64,000 bases of DNA. It comes from Sphaerotilus microaerophilus. GTDB taxonomy: Bacteria > Pseudomonadota > Gammaproteobacteria > Burkholderiales > Burkholderiaceae_C. Within the stretch, counting starts at the first letter, position 1; every line of letters begins with the position of its first letter. Made by a program: the position numbers and the translations under genes. The stretch is from the NCBI RefSeq assembly GCF_023734135.1, contig NZ_AP025730.1, forward strand, positions 5,952,001 to 6,016,000, read 5' to 3'. The notes below the pieces were generated by a model. That model was not told where the DNA came from and searched no databases. It saw only the letters and a list, made by a program, of their open reading frames with translations. Below, in pieces: positions 10,038 through 19,833 of the stretch.

Positions 10038-10775
10038 TCAGAAGGCGTACTTGGCGCCGACGACCAGGCCGGCCTTGCCGAGATCCTTGTCCTTCGGGGC
10101 GTAATAGTAGGCCGGCGTGCCAGCGATCTTCTTGGTGTCGGCGCCGACCAATGCGCCACTCAGCGTCAGGCCCTTGACGACTTCCTTGCTGACGGTCAGC
10201 GAGTAGTCGGTGTAGGAGTAGTCACCGTTCTTGGCCACCTTCTGGTAACCAAGGTGCGGCGCCACCAACACCGGCCCGACCTCGAAGCTGGCGCTCAGGT
10301 CCAGGTAGCCAGAGTTCTTGCTGTCCACGAAGCCGAACAGGTTCGTCAGGCTGTGCGAGTACTTCAGCGTGGCCGGACCGAACGACACCGCGCCGTAGAC
10401 CTCGGTGGTGTTGGCGCTCGTTGCCAGCTTGTTCTTCGGGTAGACGTAGGTCAGCACGCCCACGTCGTAGCCCAGGTCCTTGACGATCTCGCCCTTGTAG
10501 CCACCGTAGACATCCAGCTCGACGTTGGCGTCACCGCCGGCATCCTTGATCCACTTGATCGTGGAGGCCCAGGTGCCCACGTAGAACGGACCCTTGGTGT
10601 AGTCGGCCCCCGCCTGCAGCGCCGGCTTCAGGTGGGTCTGGGAGATGCCACGGTAGCGGTAGTCGGACACGGCGCCCGCGTTGAAGGACAGCCCGTCATC
10701 GGCGCGGGCGACCAGAGGCGCCATGCCGGCAACAGCGAGAGCGGCCAGGGCGGAAAACTTGGCGACGTGGTTCAT
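10038..10775 (-). CDS. TorF-family putative outer-membrane porin
   Basis: This 245-residue protein has a signal peptide (MNHVAKFSALAALAVAGMAP ... ARA). Its mature part alternates short hydrophobic and polar stretches, as in a small beta-barrel, and ends in AGLVVGAKYAF with the C-terminal Phe used for outer-membrane assembly. The motif SFNAGAVSDYRYRGISQT matches the TorF/Gcw_chp family of uncharacterised channels. It is the first gene of an operon with glnK and amtB, 36 bases before glnK, directly downstream of a sigma-54 promoter. I infer a role in letting a nitrogen source cross the outer membrane when nitrogen is scarce. The substrate is unknown. Confidence 0.85.
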   Translation of the reverse strand: MNHVAKFSALAALAVAGMAPLVARADDGLSFNAGAVSDYRYRGISQTHLKPALQAGADYTKGPFYVGTWASTIKWIKDAGGDANVELDVYGGYKGEIVKDLGYDVGVLTYVYPKNKLATSANTTEVYGAVSFGPATLKYSHSLTNLFGFVDSKNSGYLDLSASFEVGPVLVAPHLGYQKVAKNGDYSYTDYSLTVSKEVVKGLTLSGALVGADTKKIAGTPAYYYAPKDKDLGKAGLVVGAKYAF

Positions 10776-10825
10776 GCGGAAACTCCAGGTATTGAGGTCG
10801 AAGAGGGCGGTACCGAAGCAGACAC

Positions 10826-10841
10826 TGCAGCTTCCATGCCA
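10826..10841 (-). promoter_or_regulatory. sigma-54 (RpoN) -24/-12 promoter
   Basis: The minus-strand sequence TGGCATGGAAGCTGCA has the invariant GG (-24) and GC (-12) at the required 12-base separation, with two deviations from the consensus TGGCAC-N5-TTGCA. The predicted start is near 10814, about 40 bases before the porin ATG. Confidence 0.8.
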
Positions 10842-10935
10842 AGCACGTCCGTGCGTAACAAGGCGTGGCGCGCCCCCCCTTGGCGCAGCCCGCGCCGACC
10901 CGGCACGGGCACGCACCAAGAACGCCGCCCCACGC

Positions 10936-10952
10936 CGCACCATCCGGGTGCA
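10936..10952. promoter_or_regulatory. NtrC-type enhancer site
   Basis: CGCACC-ATCCG-GGTGCA matches 11 of 12 positions of the NtrC consensus TGCACC-N5-GGTGCA. It lies about 130 bases upstream of the predicted sigma-54 start, a usual enhancer distance. The rest of 10776-11024 holds no gene. Confidence 0.7.
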
Positions 10953-11024
10953 CCACCCTTTGGAGGGAGAGCCGCGGCGTGATCTGGTTCTCAAAATGGG
11001 GCCCCGCCCGCCACCTCCTACACC

Positions 11025-12536
11025 ATGTCACTCGCCCTGGTCCACAGCCGCGCCCTGCTCGGGCTGCAAGCACCCGACGTCACCGTCGAAGTGCATCTCG
11101 CCAACGGCCTGCCCAGCTTCACGCTGGTCGGGCTGGCCGACACCGAGGTCAAGGAGGCGCGCGAGCGGGTGCGCTCCGCCCTGCAGAGCAGCGGACTGGA
11201 TTTCCCGCACAACAAGCGCATCACCGTCAACCTGGCACCGGCCGACCTGCCGAAGGAAGGCGCACGCTTCGACCTGCCGATCGCGGTGGGCATCCTCGCG
11301 GCCAGCGGCCAGATCCAGGGCGATCTGGAGGGGCTGGAGTTCGCCGGCGAGCTGTCGCTGGCCGGTGACCTGCGCGACGTGCGCGGCGCCCTCGCGATGG
11401 CCGTGGCCCTGCAACGTGCTGGCAGCACGCGCACCCTGGTGCTGCCACGCACCAGCGCAATGGAAGCCGCGCGCGTGCCCGGCCTGCAGCTGCGCCTGGC
11501 CGACCACCTGCTTGATGTGGTGCAGGCGCTGCAGCCCGCCGAGACCGCCCAGGCGCTGGCCACGCCGCAACCTGCCGCCCCGGATGCCCCCCCGCCCTGG
11601 CCGGACTTGCGTGACGTCAAGGGGCAGACCCAGGCCAAGCGGGCGCTGGAGATCGCGGCCACCGGCAACCACAGCGTCCTGTTCGTCGGCCCACCCGGTA
11701 CCGGCAAGTCGATGCTGGCGCAGCGCCTGGTCGGGCTGCTGCCGCCGCTGCGCGAGGAGGAGGCGCTCGAATCCGCCGCGATCCTCAGCCTGGCCGGGCA
11801 GTTCGACCCGCGCGGCTGGGCACGGCGCGTCCTGCGCGCGCCCCACCACACCGCCTCGGCGGTGGCACTGGTGGGTGGGGGTTCGCCGCCCCGGCCGGGC
11901 GAGATCTCGTTGGCCCACCACGGTGTGCTCTTCCTCGATGAGCTGCCCGAGTACCCCCGCGCCGCGCTGGAAGCGATGCGTGAGCCGCTCGACAGCGGCC
12001 GCATCCGCATCTCGCGCGCGGCCCGCCAGGCCGAGTTCCCGGCCCGCTGCCAGCTGGTCGCGGCGATGAACCCCTGCCCCTGCGGCCACCAGGGCTCGCC
12101 GCTGCGCGCCTGCCGCTGCAGCCCGGATGCGGTCACGCGCTACCAGGCCCGCCTCTCCGGGCCGCTGCTGGACCGCATCGACCTGCGCGTCGAGGTGCCC
12201 GTGCTCCCCCCGGAGGTGCTCAACGCCGTGGCCGACGGCGAGCCCAGCGCCGTGGTCGCCGAGCGGGTCGCCGCCGCGCGCACCTTGCAGTGGCAGCGCC
12301 AGGGCTGCTGGAACGCCGACCTCGAAGGCCCGGCCCTGGACGAGCACGCCCACGCCGCGAAGGCCGCGCTGGACTTCCTCCATGCCGCCGCCCTGCGCCT
12401 GGGCTGGTCCGGCCGCAGCGTGCACCGGGTGCTGCGCATCGCACGCAGCGCCGCCGATGCCGCAGGCGCGGCGGACATCGGCGTGGCACACGTCGCAGAG
12501 GCCATCCAGCTGCGGCGCGCACTGGCGGCCGCCTGA
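11025..12536 (+). CDS. comM: YifB/ComM-family AAA+ ATPase (Mg-chelatase-like)
   Basis: The protein has 503 residues. Residues 1-170 form the ChlI-like N-terminal domain (SLALVHSRALLGLQAPDVTV, NLAPADLPKEGARFDLPIA). The AAA+ core follows, with Walker A GPPGTGKSML and Walker B HHGVLFLDELPE. The C-terminal YifB domain contains NPCPCGHQG and RYQARLSGPLLDRIDLRVEV. In competent bacteria ComM is a hexameric helicase that drives branch migration during recombination of incoming DNA. 'Magnesium chelatase' is a historical name and no chlorophyll genes are nearby. It is transcribed divergently from the porin operon. Confidence 0.9.
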   Translation: MSLALVHSRALLGLQAPDVTVEVHLANGLPSFTLVGLADTEVKEARERVRSALQSSGLDFPHNKRITVNLAPADLPKEGARFDLPIAVGILAASGQIQGDLEGLEFAGELSLAGDLRDVRGALAMAVALQRAGSTRTLVLPRTSAMEAARVPGLQLRLADHLLDVVQALQPAETAQALATPQPAAPDAPPPWPDLRDVKGQTQAKRALEIAATGNHSVLFVGPPGTGKSMLAQRLVGLLPPLREEEALESAAILSLAGQFDPRGWARRVLRAPHHTASAVALVGGGSPPRPGEISLAHHGVLFLDELPEYPRAALEAMREPLDSGRIRISRAARQAEFPARCQLVAAMNPCPCGHQGSPLRACRCSPDAVTRYQARLSGPLLDRIDLRVEVPVLPPEVLNAVADGEPSAVVAERVAAARTLQWQRQGCWNADLEGPALDEHAHAAKAALDFLHAAALRLGWSGRSVHRVLRIARSAADAAGAADIGVAHVAEAIQLRRALAAA

Positions 12537-12602
12537 GCCTGCTCCCGTGGAGCGCCGGGCCGGGGGCGGGCCGACAATGGCAGCCTCGCCGCACCCACCT
12601 CC

Positions 12603-13361
12603 ATGCCACCGATGCCGCGCTTCTTCGTCGATCTCCCCCTCGCCGCCACCGATTCCCTGCGGCTCCCCCCCGCTGCAGCCCGGCACGTCCAGGTGCTGCG
12701 CCTGCAGCCCGACGAGGGCATCACGCTGTTCGACGGGCGCGGCGGCGAGTGGTCTGCCGAGGTGGTCTCGATGGGCCGACAGCACGTCGACGTCCGGGTG
12801 ATCGACCACGATCCGGTCGAGCGCGAACTGCCGGTCAACGTGACGCTGGTGGCCGCGATGCCGGCCAACGACCGCTTCGACTGGCTGGTCGAGAAGGCCA
12901 CCGAGCTCGGCGCCACCGCGATCGAGCCGGTGCAGACCGGGCGCAGCGTCCTGCGCCTGTCGGGCGAGCGGGCCGAGCGCAAGCAAGCGCATTGGCAGGC
13001 CGTGGCGATCGCCGCCGCGGAGCAGTGCGGCCGCACCCGGGTGCCCCGCATCGGCCCCATCCGCACACTGACCGCGCTCCTGACAGAGGCGGCCGGGACG
13101 GTCAACACCGGTGCGTCCGCCATGGGACGGCTGCTGCTGTCCCTGGCCGAGGCCCGCCCGCTGGCCGAGCGGCTGCACGACGGCGTGGCAGCCCGGATCA
13201 CCCAGTGGACCCTCTTCAGCGGGCCGGAAGGCGGCTTCACGCCGGAGGAGGAGGCCGCTCTGCGCGGCCAGGGCGCCCTGCCCACGACGCTGGGCCCCCG
13301 GGTGCTGCGCGCCGAGACCGCCCCCCTTGCCGTGCTCGCTGCCATCGGAACCCGCCTGTAA
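12603..13361 (+). CDS. rsmE: 16S rRNA (uracil-1498-N3)-methyltransferase RsmE
   Basis: This 252-residue SPOUT-family methyltransferase modifies U1498 in the decoding region of 16S rRNA using S-adenosylmethionine. The N-terminal PUA-like part (PRFFVDLPLAATDSLRLP ... AARHVQVLRL) is followed by the knotted C-terminal domain. That domain has KATELGATAIEPVQTGRSV, the motif FSGPEGGFTPEE, and LGPRVLRAETAPLAVLAAIG. A second ATG at 12612 could be the true start. It follows comM by 66 bases and may be co-transcribed. Confidence 0.93.
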   Translation: MPPMPRFFVDLPLAATDSLRLPPAAARHVQVLRLQPDEGITLFDGRGGEWSAEVVSMGRQHVDVRVIDHDPVERELPVNVTLVAAMPANDRFDWLVEKATELGATAIEPVQTGRSVLRLSGERAERKQAHWQAVAIAAAEQCGRTRVPRIGPIRTLTALLTEAAGTVNTGASAMGRLLLSLAEARPLAERLHDGVAARITQWTLFSGPEGGFTPEEEAALRGQGALPTTLGPRVLRAETAPLAVLAAIGTRL

Positions 13362-13449
13362 CCAGCCGCGCGCACCCGCCGGGCTGCGCCGGGGCCAAAA
13401 AGCAAAAACCGCACGCATCACCCTCGATTCGCGCGCCCTGCATCTATCT

Positions 13450-13464
13450 ATGCAAAAAACGCAT
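13450..13464. promoter_or_regulatory. Small inverted repeat upstream of pckG
   Basis: ATGC-AAAAAAC-GCAT forms a short palindrome about 140 bases before pckG. It lies just upstream of a weak -10-like TACACT (13498-13503). It may be an operator, but no regulator can be assigned. Confidence 0.3.
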
Positions 13465-13510
13465 GTAACCCCTCTGTGATCCAGAAAGGGCGGCCCCTAC
13501 ACTGTTTTTT

Positions 13511-13572
13511 CATGGCATCCCGAAAACGTTCGGTCGCGCTTGCGTCTTCGAGCGTTTCCGAGATGCCTTTTT
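13511..13572 (+). promoter_or_regulatory. Terminator-like stem-loop in the pckG leader
   Basis: Arms 13514-13532 and 13549-13567 pair over 19 positions with two mismatches and one G-T pair. They enclose a 16-base loop and are followed at once by TTTTT (13568-13572). The structure has the form of an intrinsic terminator but sits only 19 bases before the pckG start codon. This suggests an attenuator, or a 5' protective hairpin. Confidence 0.6.
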
Positions 13573-13595
13573 CAACCTTAGGAGCCTTCGCATGA
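13512..13595 (+). CDS. Possible leader peptide overlapping pckG start
   Basis: A 27-codon frame begins at the ATG at 13512 ([15 protein letters not shown] ...) and ends with TGA at 13593-13595. That stop overlaps the pckG ATG in the arrangement ATGA. It spans the whole stem-loop described at 13511-13572. No ribosome-binding site is visible. If transcription starts near 13510, the message would be almost leaderless. The overlap could couple translation to pckG. It may equally be chance in a 230-base gap that otherwise holds no gene. Confidence 0.3.
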   Translation: MASRKRSVALASSSVSEMPFSTLGAFA

Positions 13596-15433
13596 CCGTC
13601 AACGCACCGGACTACGTCAAGAATTCCAAACTGATTGCCTGGGTGGCCGAGATGGCCGCACTCACCCAGCCCGCTGCGATCCACTGGTGCGACGGCACGC
13701 AGGAAGAGTACGACCGCCTGTGCCAGCAGCTGGTCGACGCCGGCAGCTTCAAGAAGCTGGCCAAGCGCCCGGGCAGCTACCTGGCGGTGACCGACCCGTC
13801 CGACGTGGCCCGCGTCGAGGACCGCACCTACATCTGCTCGCAGAAGAAGGAAGACGCCGGCCCGACCAACAACTGGATGGCCCCGGCCGAGATGCGCACG
13901 CTGCTGCAAACCGGTGAGAAGGCGCTGTTCAAGGGCTGCATGAAGGGTCGCACGATGTACGTGGTGCCCTTCAGCATGGGCCCGCTGGGCTCGCCGATCG
14001 CCCACATCGGCGTGGAGCTGTCCGACTCGGCCTACGTGGCCGTGAACATGAAGCTGATGACCCGCATGGGTCGCGCCGTGATCGACCTGCTGGGCAACGA
14101 TGGCGACTTCGTGCCCTGCATGCACACCGTGGGTGCCCCGCTGGCCGAGGGCGAGAAGGACACGACCACCTGGCCGTGCAACCCGACCACCAAGTACATC
14201 GTCCACTACCCCGAGACCCAGGAGATCTGGTCCTACGGTTCGGGCTACGGCGGCAACGCGCTGCTGGGCAAGAAGTGCTTCGCGCTGCGCATCGCCTCCA
14301 CGATGGGCCGCCAGCAGGGCTGGCTGGCCGAGCACATGCTGATCCTGGGCGTGACCTCGCCCGCGGGCAAGAAGTACCACGTCGCCGCCGCTTTCCCGTC
14401 GGCCTGCGGCAAGACCAACTTCGCGATGCTGATCCCGCCGGCGGCCATGGGTGGCTGGAAGGTCACCACCATCGGTGACGACATCGCCTGGATCAAGCCC
14501 GGCAAGGATGGCCGCCTGTACGCGATCAACCCCGAGGCCGGCTACTTCGGCGTCGCCCCGGGCACCAACTTCCTGACCAACCCGAACTGCATGAAGTCGG
14601 TCGAGAAGGACACCATCTTCACCAACGTCGCGCTGACCGACGACGGTGACGTGTGGTGGGAAGGCATGGACGGCGACGCGCCGGCCCACGCGATCGACTG
14701 GCAGGGCAACGACTGGACCCCGGCCATCGCCAAGGAAAAGGGCACCAAGGCCGCGCACCCGAACTCGCGCTTCACCGTGGGCGCCACCAACAACCCAGCC
14801 CTGGACGCGGCCTGGGACGACGCCACCGGCGTGCCGATCGACGCCTTCATCTTCGGCGGCCGCCGCTCGACCACCGTGCCGCTCGTCACCGAGGCGCGCA
14901 GCTGGACCGAAGGCGTGTACATGGCCGCCACGATGGGCTCGGAAACCACCGCCGCCGCCTTTGGCGCGCAGGGCGTGGTGCGCCGCGACCCGTTCGCGAT
15001 GCTGCCCTTCTGCGGTTACAACATGGCCGACTACTTCCAGCACTGGCTGGACGTGGGCAACAAGCTGCAAGGCGAAGGCGCCAAGCTGCCCAAGATCTTC
15101 TGCGTCAACTGGTTCCGCAAGGGCGCCGACGGCAAGTTCGTCTGGCCGGGCTATGGCGACAACGCCCGCGTCCTGAAGTGGATGGTCGAGCGCGTGGAAG
15201 GCACGGGCCAGGGCGAAGGCCACTTCTTCGGCGTGAGCCCGCGCTACGAGGACCTGGACTGGAGCGGCCTGGACTTCTCGAAGGAGCAGTACGCCAGCAT
15301 CATCAATGCCGACCCCGACGCCTGGAAGGCCGAGCTGAAGCTGCACGACGAGCTGTTCACCCAGCTGGCCTACCACCTGCCGGCCGAGTTGACCGCCACC
15401 AAGCAGAAGCTCGAAGCCGAACTGTCTGCCTGA
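13592..15433 (+). CDS. pckG: Phosphoenolpyruvate carboxykinase (GTP)
   Basis: This enzyme converts oxaloacetate and GTP to phosphoenolpyruvate, the entry to gluconeogenesis, in the cytoplasm. The 613-residue length fits the GTP class. Visible motifs are the kinase-1a loop [15 protein letters not shown] (P-loop with catalytic Cys), the metal-binding [25 protein letters not shown], and the guanine-binding region around [15 protein letters not shown]. The SD-like TAGGAG lies about ten bases upstream of the ATG. The leader contains a terminator-like hairpin, and a strong terminator follows the gene, so pckG is a single-gene unit. Confidence 0.97.
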   Translation: MTVNAPDYVKNSKLIAWVAEMAALTQPAAIHWCDGTQEEYDRLCQQLVDAGSFKKLAKRPGSYLAVTDPSDVARVEDRTYICSQKKEDAGPTNNWMAPAEMRTLLQTGEKALFKGCMKGRTMYVVPFSMGPLGSPIAHIGVELSDSAYVAVNMKLMTRMGRAVIDLLGNDGDFVPCMHTVGAPLAEGEKDTTTWPCNPTTKYIVHYPETQEIWSYGSGYGGNALLGKKCFALRIASTMGRQQGWLAEHMLILGVTSPAGKKYHVAAAFPSACGKTNFAMLIPPAAMGGWKVTTIGDDIAWIKPGKDGRLYAINPEAGYFGVAPGTNFLTNPNCMKSVEKDTIFTNVALTDDGDVWWEGMDGDAPAHAIDWQGNDWTPAIAKEKGTKAAHPNSRFTVGATNNPALDAAWDDATGVPIDAFIFGGRRSTTVPLVTEARSWTEGVYMAATMGSETTAAAFGAQGVVRRDPFAMLPFCGYNMADYFQHWLDVGNKLQGEGAKLPKIFCVNWFRKGADGKFVWPGYGDNARVLKWMVERVEGTGQGEGHFFGVSPRYEDLDWSGLDFSKEQYASIINADPDAWKAELKLHDELFTQLAYHLPAELTATKQKLEAELSA

Positions 15434-15451
15434 ACGGTCTCGCCGCTCGGC

Positions 15452-15478
15452 AAAAAGCCCGCGCCAGCGGGCTTTTTT
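15452..15478 (+). terminator. Rho-independent terminator after pckG
   Basis: An 11-bp stem (AAAAAGCCCGC with GCGGGCTTTTT) and a GCCA loop end in six T, 18 bases after the pckG stop. The matching A-run makes it potentially bidirectional. Confidence 0.9.
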
Positions 15479-15530
15479 GTGTCTGCGCCGCGAATCGACC
15501 CTGATCACCGGTCGACCCGCCGTGACGGCA

Positions 15531-15800
15531 TCACTCCATGTAGCGCAGCGCCGCAGCACGCAGATCGGCCGCGTAGGACGGCTGCGTCTTCTCGAAGCGT
15601 CCGGCGTATTCGAGCAGTTCTTCGGCGTTGGTCGGTTCGACCTCCCGCAGCTCCAGGGACCGGCCGATGCCCGACCACACCGCCACACCCGCCGAACCGA
15701 CCGCGTGGAACAGGTGGAAGACGGCGCGCCGCAGACGGGTGGTGAGCGCGAGGGAAGCGGGCGAGCGGTAACTGCCCGAGGGGATGGAAAGTGTGCTCAT
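15531..15800 (-). CDS. Small protein of unknown function
   Basis: This 89-residue protein (MSTLSIPSGSYRSPASL ... ADLRAAALRYME) has one amphipathic to hydrophobic stretch around residues 25-48 (RAVFHLFHAVGSAGVAVWSG) and a charged C-terminal half with NAEELLEYAGRFEKTQ. I do not recognise the family. The start is well supported: ATG with TAGGAG seven bases upstream. Two palindromes (AGGGAAAACCCT and AGGGTTAACCCT) lie directly in front of it, pointing to tight transcriptional control. It is a single gene bounded by the pckG terminator. Confidence 0.7.
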   Translation of the reverse strand: MSTLSIPSGSYRSPASLALTTRLRRAVFHLFHAVGSAGVAVWSGIGRSLELREVEPTNAEELLEYAGRFEKTQPSYAADLRAAALRYME

Positions 15801-15811
15801 GGCGACTCCTA

Positions 15812-15847
15812 AGGGAAAACCCTGAAATTCATTCTAGGGTTAACCCT
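15812..15847. promoter_or_regulatory. Pair of AGGG-N4-CCCT palindromes (likely operators)
   Basis: AGGGAAAACCCT (15812-15823) and the perfect palindrome AGGGTTAACCCT (15836-15847) have centres 24 bases apart, close to two helical turns. They overlap a TAGAAT -10-like hexamer on the minus strand (15836-15831), just upstream of the 89-residue gene. The binding protein is unknown. The rest of 15801-15951 shows nothing more. Confidence 0.5.
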
Positions 15848-15951
15848 GATTACATCGCTGCATCAACTTGAAGTCCGCGTCGGGTTCAGGGATGTTGCGG
15901 TGCAACATTGCACGCCAGGCCCGCCCTGGCGCCCGGGGTCCCTGCCCCGTT

Positions 15952-18198
15952 TCAGCGCCCACCGCCGAGCTGCATCCACAGGTAGCTGTATTCCAGCGCC
16001 ATCAGGTGGGCACGCTGGGCGTTGTCGGCCGCACCGCCATGCCCCCCCTCGATGTTCTCGTAATAGAGCACCGGGGCACCCAGCTCACGCAGCCGCGCCA
16101 CCATCTTGCGGGCGTGGCCCGGGTGAACACGGTCGTCGCGCGTGGATGTGGTGACGAGCAGGCGCGGATACGCCACACCGGGGCGCAGTTGCTGGTAGGG
16201 GCTGTAGCGGCGGATCCAGTCCCACTCCTGCGGCAGGTCGGGGTTGCCGTACTCGGCCATCCAGGACGCCCCGGCCAGCAGCAGGTGGTAGCGGCGCATG
16301 TCCAGCAGCGGCACCTGGCAGACCACCGCGCCGAACAGGTCCGGGCGCTGCGTGACGGCCGCGCCCACCAGCAGGCCGCCGTTGGAGCCGCCCATGATGC
16401 CCAGGCGCTTCGGCTCGGTGACGCCGCTGCGCACCAGGTCCTCGGCCACGGCGATGAAGTCGTCGTAGCTGCGCTGCTTGTGCGCCTTCACCGCCGCCTG
16501 GTGCCAGGCCGGGCCGAACTCACCGCCACCGCGGATGTTGGCCACCACCAGCACGCCGCCACGCTGGTACCAGGCCTTGCCGAAGGCCGCGGAGTACCAG
16601 GGCTGCATCGACACCTCGAAGCCGCCGTAGCCATAGAGCAGCGTCGGGTTGCGCCCGTCCGCCTGGGCACCGGCGGGCCAGACCACGAAGTAGGGCACGC
16701 GGGTGCCGTCCCGGCTGGTGGCGAAGCGCTGCTCGACGCGCATGCCGGCAGCGTCGAAGTGGCGTGCGCGCTGCTTGAGCAGCTCCCGCACGGTCGCCCC
16801 GGTGCGGCCCAGCATCAGGCTGTCGGGCGTCAGGAAATCGGTGTAGCTGATCAGGTAGTGCTCGGCCAGCGGGTCGTCACGCCGGTGCGGATCGTGCAAT
16901 GCCGCCAGCGACAGCGTGCCAGGACCAGGCAGCGCCAGCGGCTGGCGCGCCCACCGGCCCTCGGTCGGCGGCGCGCCCGCAGCCGGTGGCTCCCAGCGCA
17001 GTTCCTCGACCTGGGTGGCCACGTTGTCGAGCACGGTGAGCAGCAGGCGGGTCCTGGTCCAGGTCCAGCCGTCGAGCGAGCGCGTGGCCGTGGGCGTGAA
17101 CAGGGCCTGCCAGCGCGGGCGGCCGGCGAGCAGATCCGCCGCCCGCGCCACCAGCAGGCTGCCCGCCGGGTGGCTGCCGCCGGCAGCGTCCGGTGCGGGC
17201 AGCGCACTGCGCAGGCTCATCAGCACCCAGTCGTCGTGGAAGGACAGGCTGGCATCGGCCGGCTTGTCGAGGTGCTGCAGCCGGCCGGCGGGCCGTGCGG
17301 CCGCCTCGTCCTGCCAGAGGAAGTCCTCGCTGCGGTAGAAATCGATCGAGCGCGACAGTCCGACCCGCAGGTGGCCGGGCGTGTGGTCGACCCAGGCCGA
17401 GGCGCTGACATCGCTGCGCTGCGCCTCGAACACCACCGGCGCCTCGGCCAGCGGGCTGCCGCGCCGCCAGCGCCGGATCACCCGCGGGTAGCCGGAGTCG
17501 GTCAGCGAGCCCGGGCCGAAGTCGGTGCCGACGAGCAGTTCATCGCGGCTCAGCCAGGCCACATCGCTCTTGGCCTCGGGCAGGCTGAAGCCGCCGGGCA
17601 CGAAGGCGCGCTGCTGCAGGTCGAACTCGCGCAGCACCACCGCGTCGGCGCCCCCACGCGACAGGTGCAGCAGGCAGCGCGTCCAGGCCGCGTCGCCGCC
17701 CGTCGGCGGCAGGCAGCTCGCGCCCTTCCAGACCCAGTTCTCGCCCTCGGCCGCGCCGAGCGCGTCCAGGTCGAGCACCGTCTCCCAGCGCGGCTCGGCG
17801 CGACGGTACTCGTCCAGGGTCGTGCGCCGCCACAGGCCGCGCTGGTGATCGGCGTCCTGCCAGAAGTTGTAGAGCTGGTCGCCGATGCGGCGCACCGACG
17901 GGATGCGCTGGCGGTCGTTGAGCACCTCCAGCATCTGCGCCTTCAGCTCGCCAAACAGCGGCGGGGCCGTCAGCACGGCCTGGGATTCGGCATTGCGCTC
18001 GCGCACCCAGTCCAGGGCGGGCTCGCCGAGCACATCCTCCAGCCAGAGGTGGGGATCGTCGCCCGCCGCGGTGGGCAGGACGGACGCGACCGGCACGGCC
18101 GGCGCAGCCGACCCGTCGGGGCCCGCGCTCATCGCCGGCACCCCGACCAGGCCCAGCAGGAAGACGAGCGCGACGGCCAGGCCGAGGCGGAAGGGCAT
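15952..18198 (-). CDS. Prolyl-oligopeptidase-family serine peptidase (S9), secreted
   Basis: The protein has 748 residues. An N-terminal signal sequence (MPFRLGLAVALVFLLGLVGV) precedes a PreP-like start (DDPHLWLEDVLGEPALDWV). A beta-propeller region follows (about residues 90-440), then an alpha/beta-hydrolase domain. The nucleophile Ser is in MGGSNGGLLVG, the Asp in TRDDRVHPGH and the His in IEGGHGGAAD; the GGFEVSMQPWYSAAFG block is also typical. It should cleave short proline-containing peptides in the periplasm. I prefer the ATG at 18198 because GGAG precedes it and the signal peptide then begins at once. An ATG at 18222 overlaps the ybeY stop. Confidence 0.88.
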   Translation of the reverse strand: MPFRLGLAVALVFLLGLVGVPAMSAGPDGSAAPAVPVASVLPTAAGDDPHLWLEDVLGEPALDWVRERNAESQAVLTAPPLFGELKAQMLEVLNDRQRIPSVRRIGDQLYNFWQDADHQRGLWRRTTLDEYRRAEPRWETVLDLDALGAAEGENWVWKGASCLPPTGGDAAWTRCLLHLSRGGADAVVLREFDLQQRAFVPGGFSLPEAKSDVAWLSRDELLVGTDFGPGSLTDSGYPRVIRRWRRGSPLAEAPVVFEAQRSDVSASAWVDHTPGHLRVGLSRSIDFYRSEDFLWQDEAAARPAGRLQHLDKPADASLSFHDDWVLMSLRSALPAPDAAGGSHPAGSLLVARAADLLAGRPRWQALFTPTATRSLDGWTWTRTRLLLTVLDNVATQVEELRWEPPAAGAPPTEGRWARQPLALPGPGTLSLAALHDPHRRDDPLAEHYLISYTDFLTPDSLMLGRTGATVRELLKQRARHFDAAGMRVEQRFATSRDGTRVPYFVVWPAGAQADGRNPTLLYGYGGFEVSMQPWYSAAFGKAWYQRGGVLVVANIRGGGEFGPAWHQAAVKAHKQRSYDDFIAVAEDLVRSGVTEPKRLGIMGGSNGGLLVGAAVTQRPDLFGAVVCQVPLLDMRRYHLLLAGASWMAEYGNPDLPQEWDWIRRYSPYQQLRPGVAYPRLLVTTSTRDDRVHPGHARKMVARLRELGAPVLYYENIEGGHGGAADNAQRAHLMALEYSYLWMQLGGGR

Positions 18199-18221
18199 GG
18201 TGCGTTCTCCATCAGGATCCA

Positions 18222-18661
18222 TCAGGCGTAGGGGTCGGCAAAGCCGAGGGTGGCCAGCACCTCGCGCTCGCGCGCTTCCATGCGCTCGGCCTCGGCCTCG
18301 TCGTCCTCGTGGTCGTAGCCCTGCGCGTGCAGGGCACCATGCACCAGCAGGTGGGCGTAATGGGCCTGCAAGGTCTTGCCGGCCACCGCCGCCTCCGCCT
18401 GCACGACGGGCGCGCAGAGCACCAGATCGGCCGACACGACCGGCTCGCGCGCGTAGTCGAAGGTCAGCACGTTGGTGGCGTAGTCCTTGCCGCGGTAGTC
18501 ACGGTTCAGCGCCTGACCCTCCTCGGTATCGACGATGCGCACGGTGATCTCGCCAGGCAGGGCCAGCGCGTGGCGCAGCCAGCGGATCACCTTGTGCCGC
18601 GGCAGGTCGGCGCGGTGGCGGGGGTCGGCAAACTGCAGCGACAGGGTCAGGCTCGGCAGGG

Positions 18662-18665
<4 letters not shown>
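18222..18665 (-). CDS. ybeY: Endoribonuclease YbeY
   Basis: YbeY is a zinc metalloprotein involved in 16S rRNA 3'-end maturation and ribosome quality control. The 147-residue protein has [16 protein letters not shown] and the metal-binding motif [15 protein letters not shown], where three His bind zinc. It overlaps the phoH stop by four bases (ATGA), the usual ybeZ-ybeY arrangement. Confidence 0.95.
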
Positions 18666-19675
<1,010 letters not shown>

Positions 19676-19833
19676 GGCAAGCGTGCGAAGTTTGGAGCCG
19701 GGGCCCGGTGGCGCGATTGTCGCTGCCCCCGACCCGAGTGGGGCTCCGGCAGAATCCTTTACACCTGTGGGCGCACTGGTGTACCAGCCGCCCCGACCGT
19801 TTCCCCCACCCTCTTGCGCCCACCCGATCCTTC

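Noticed and set aside
11025..12536. Reading comM as a magnesium chelatase of bacteriochlorophyll synthesis
   Set aside because: The domain order and the NPCPCGHQG-containing C-terminus are those of YifB/ComM, and no bch genes are near.
11028..13421. 797-codon open frame on the minus strand across comM and rsmE
   Set aside because: It is antisense to two well-supported genes and has low-complexity composition and no motif.
13448..15688. 746-codon minus-strand frame across pckG
   Set aside because: It is antisense to a canonical pckG. Composition is typical of a high-GC shadow.
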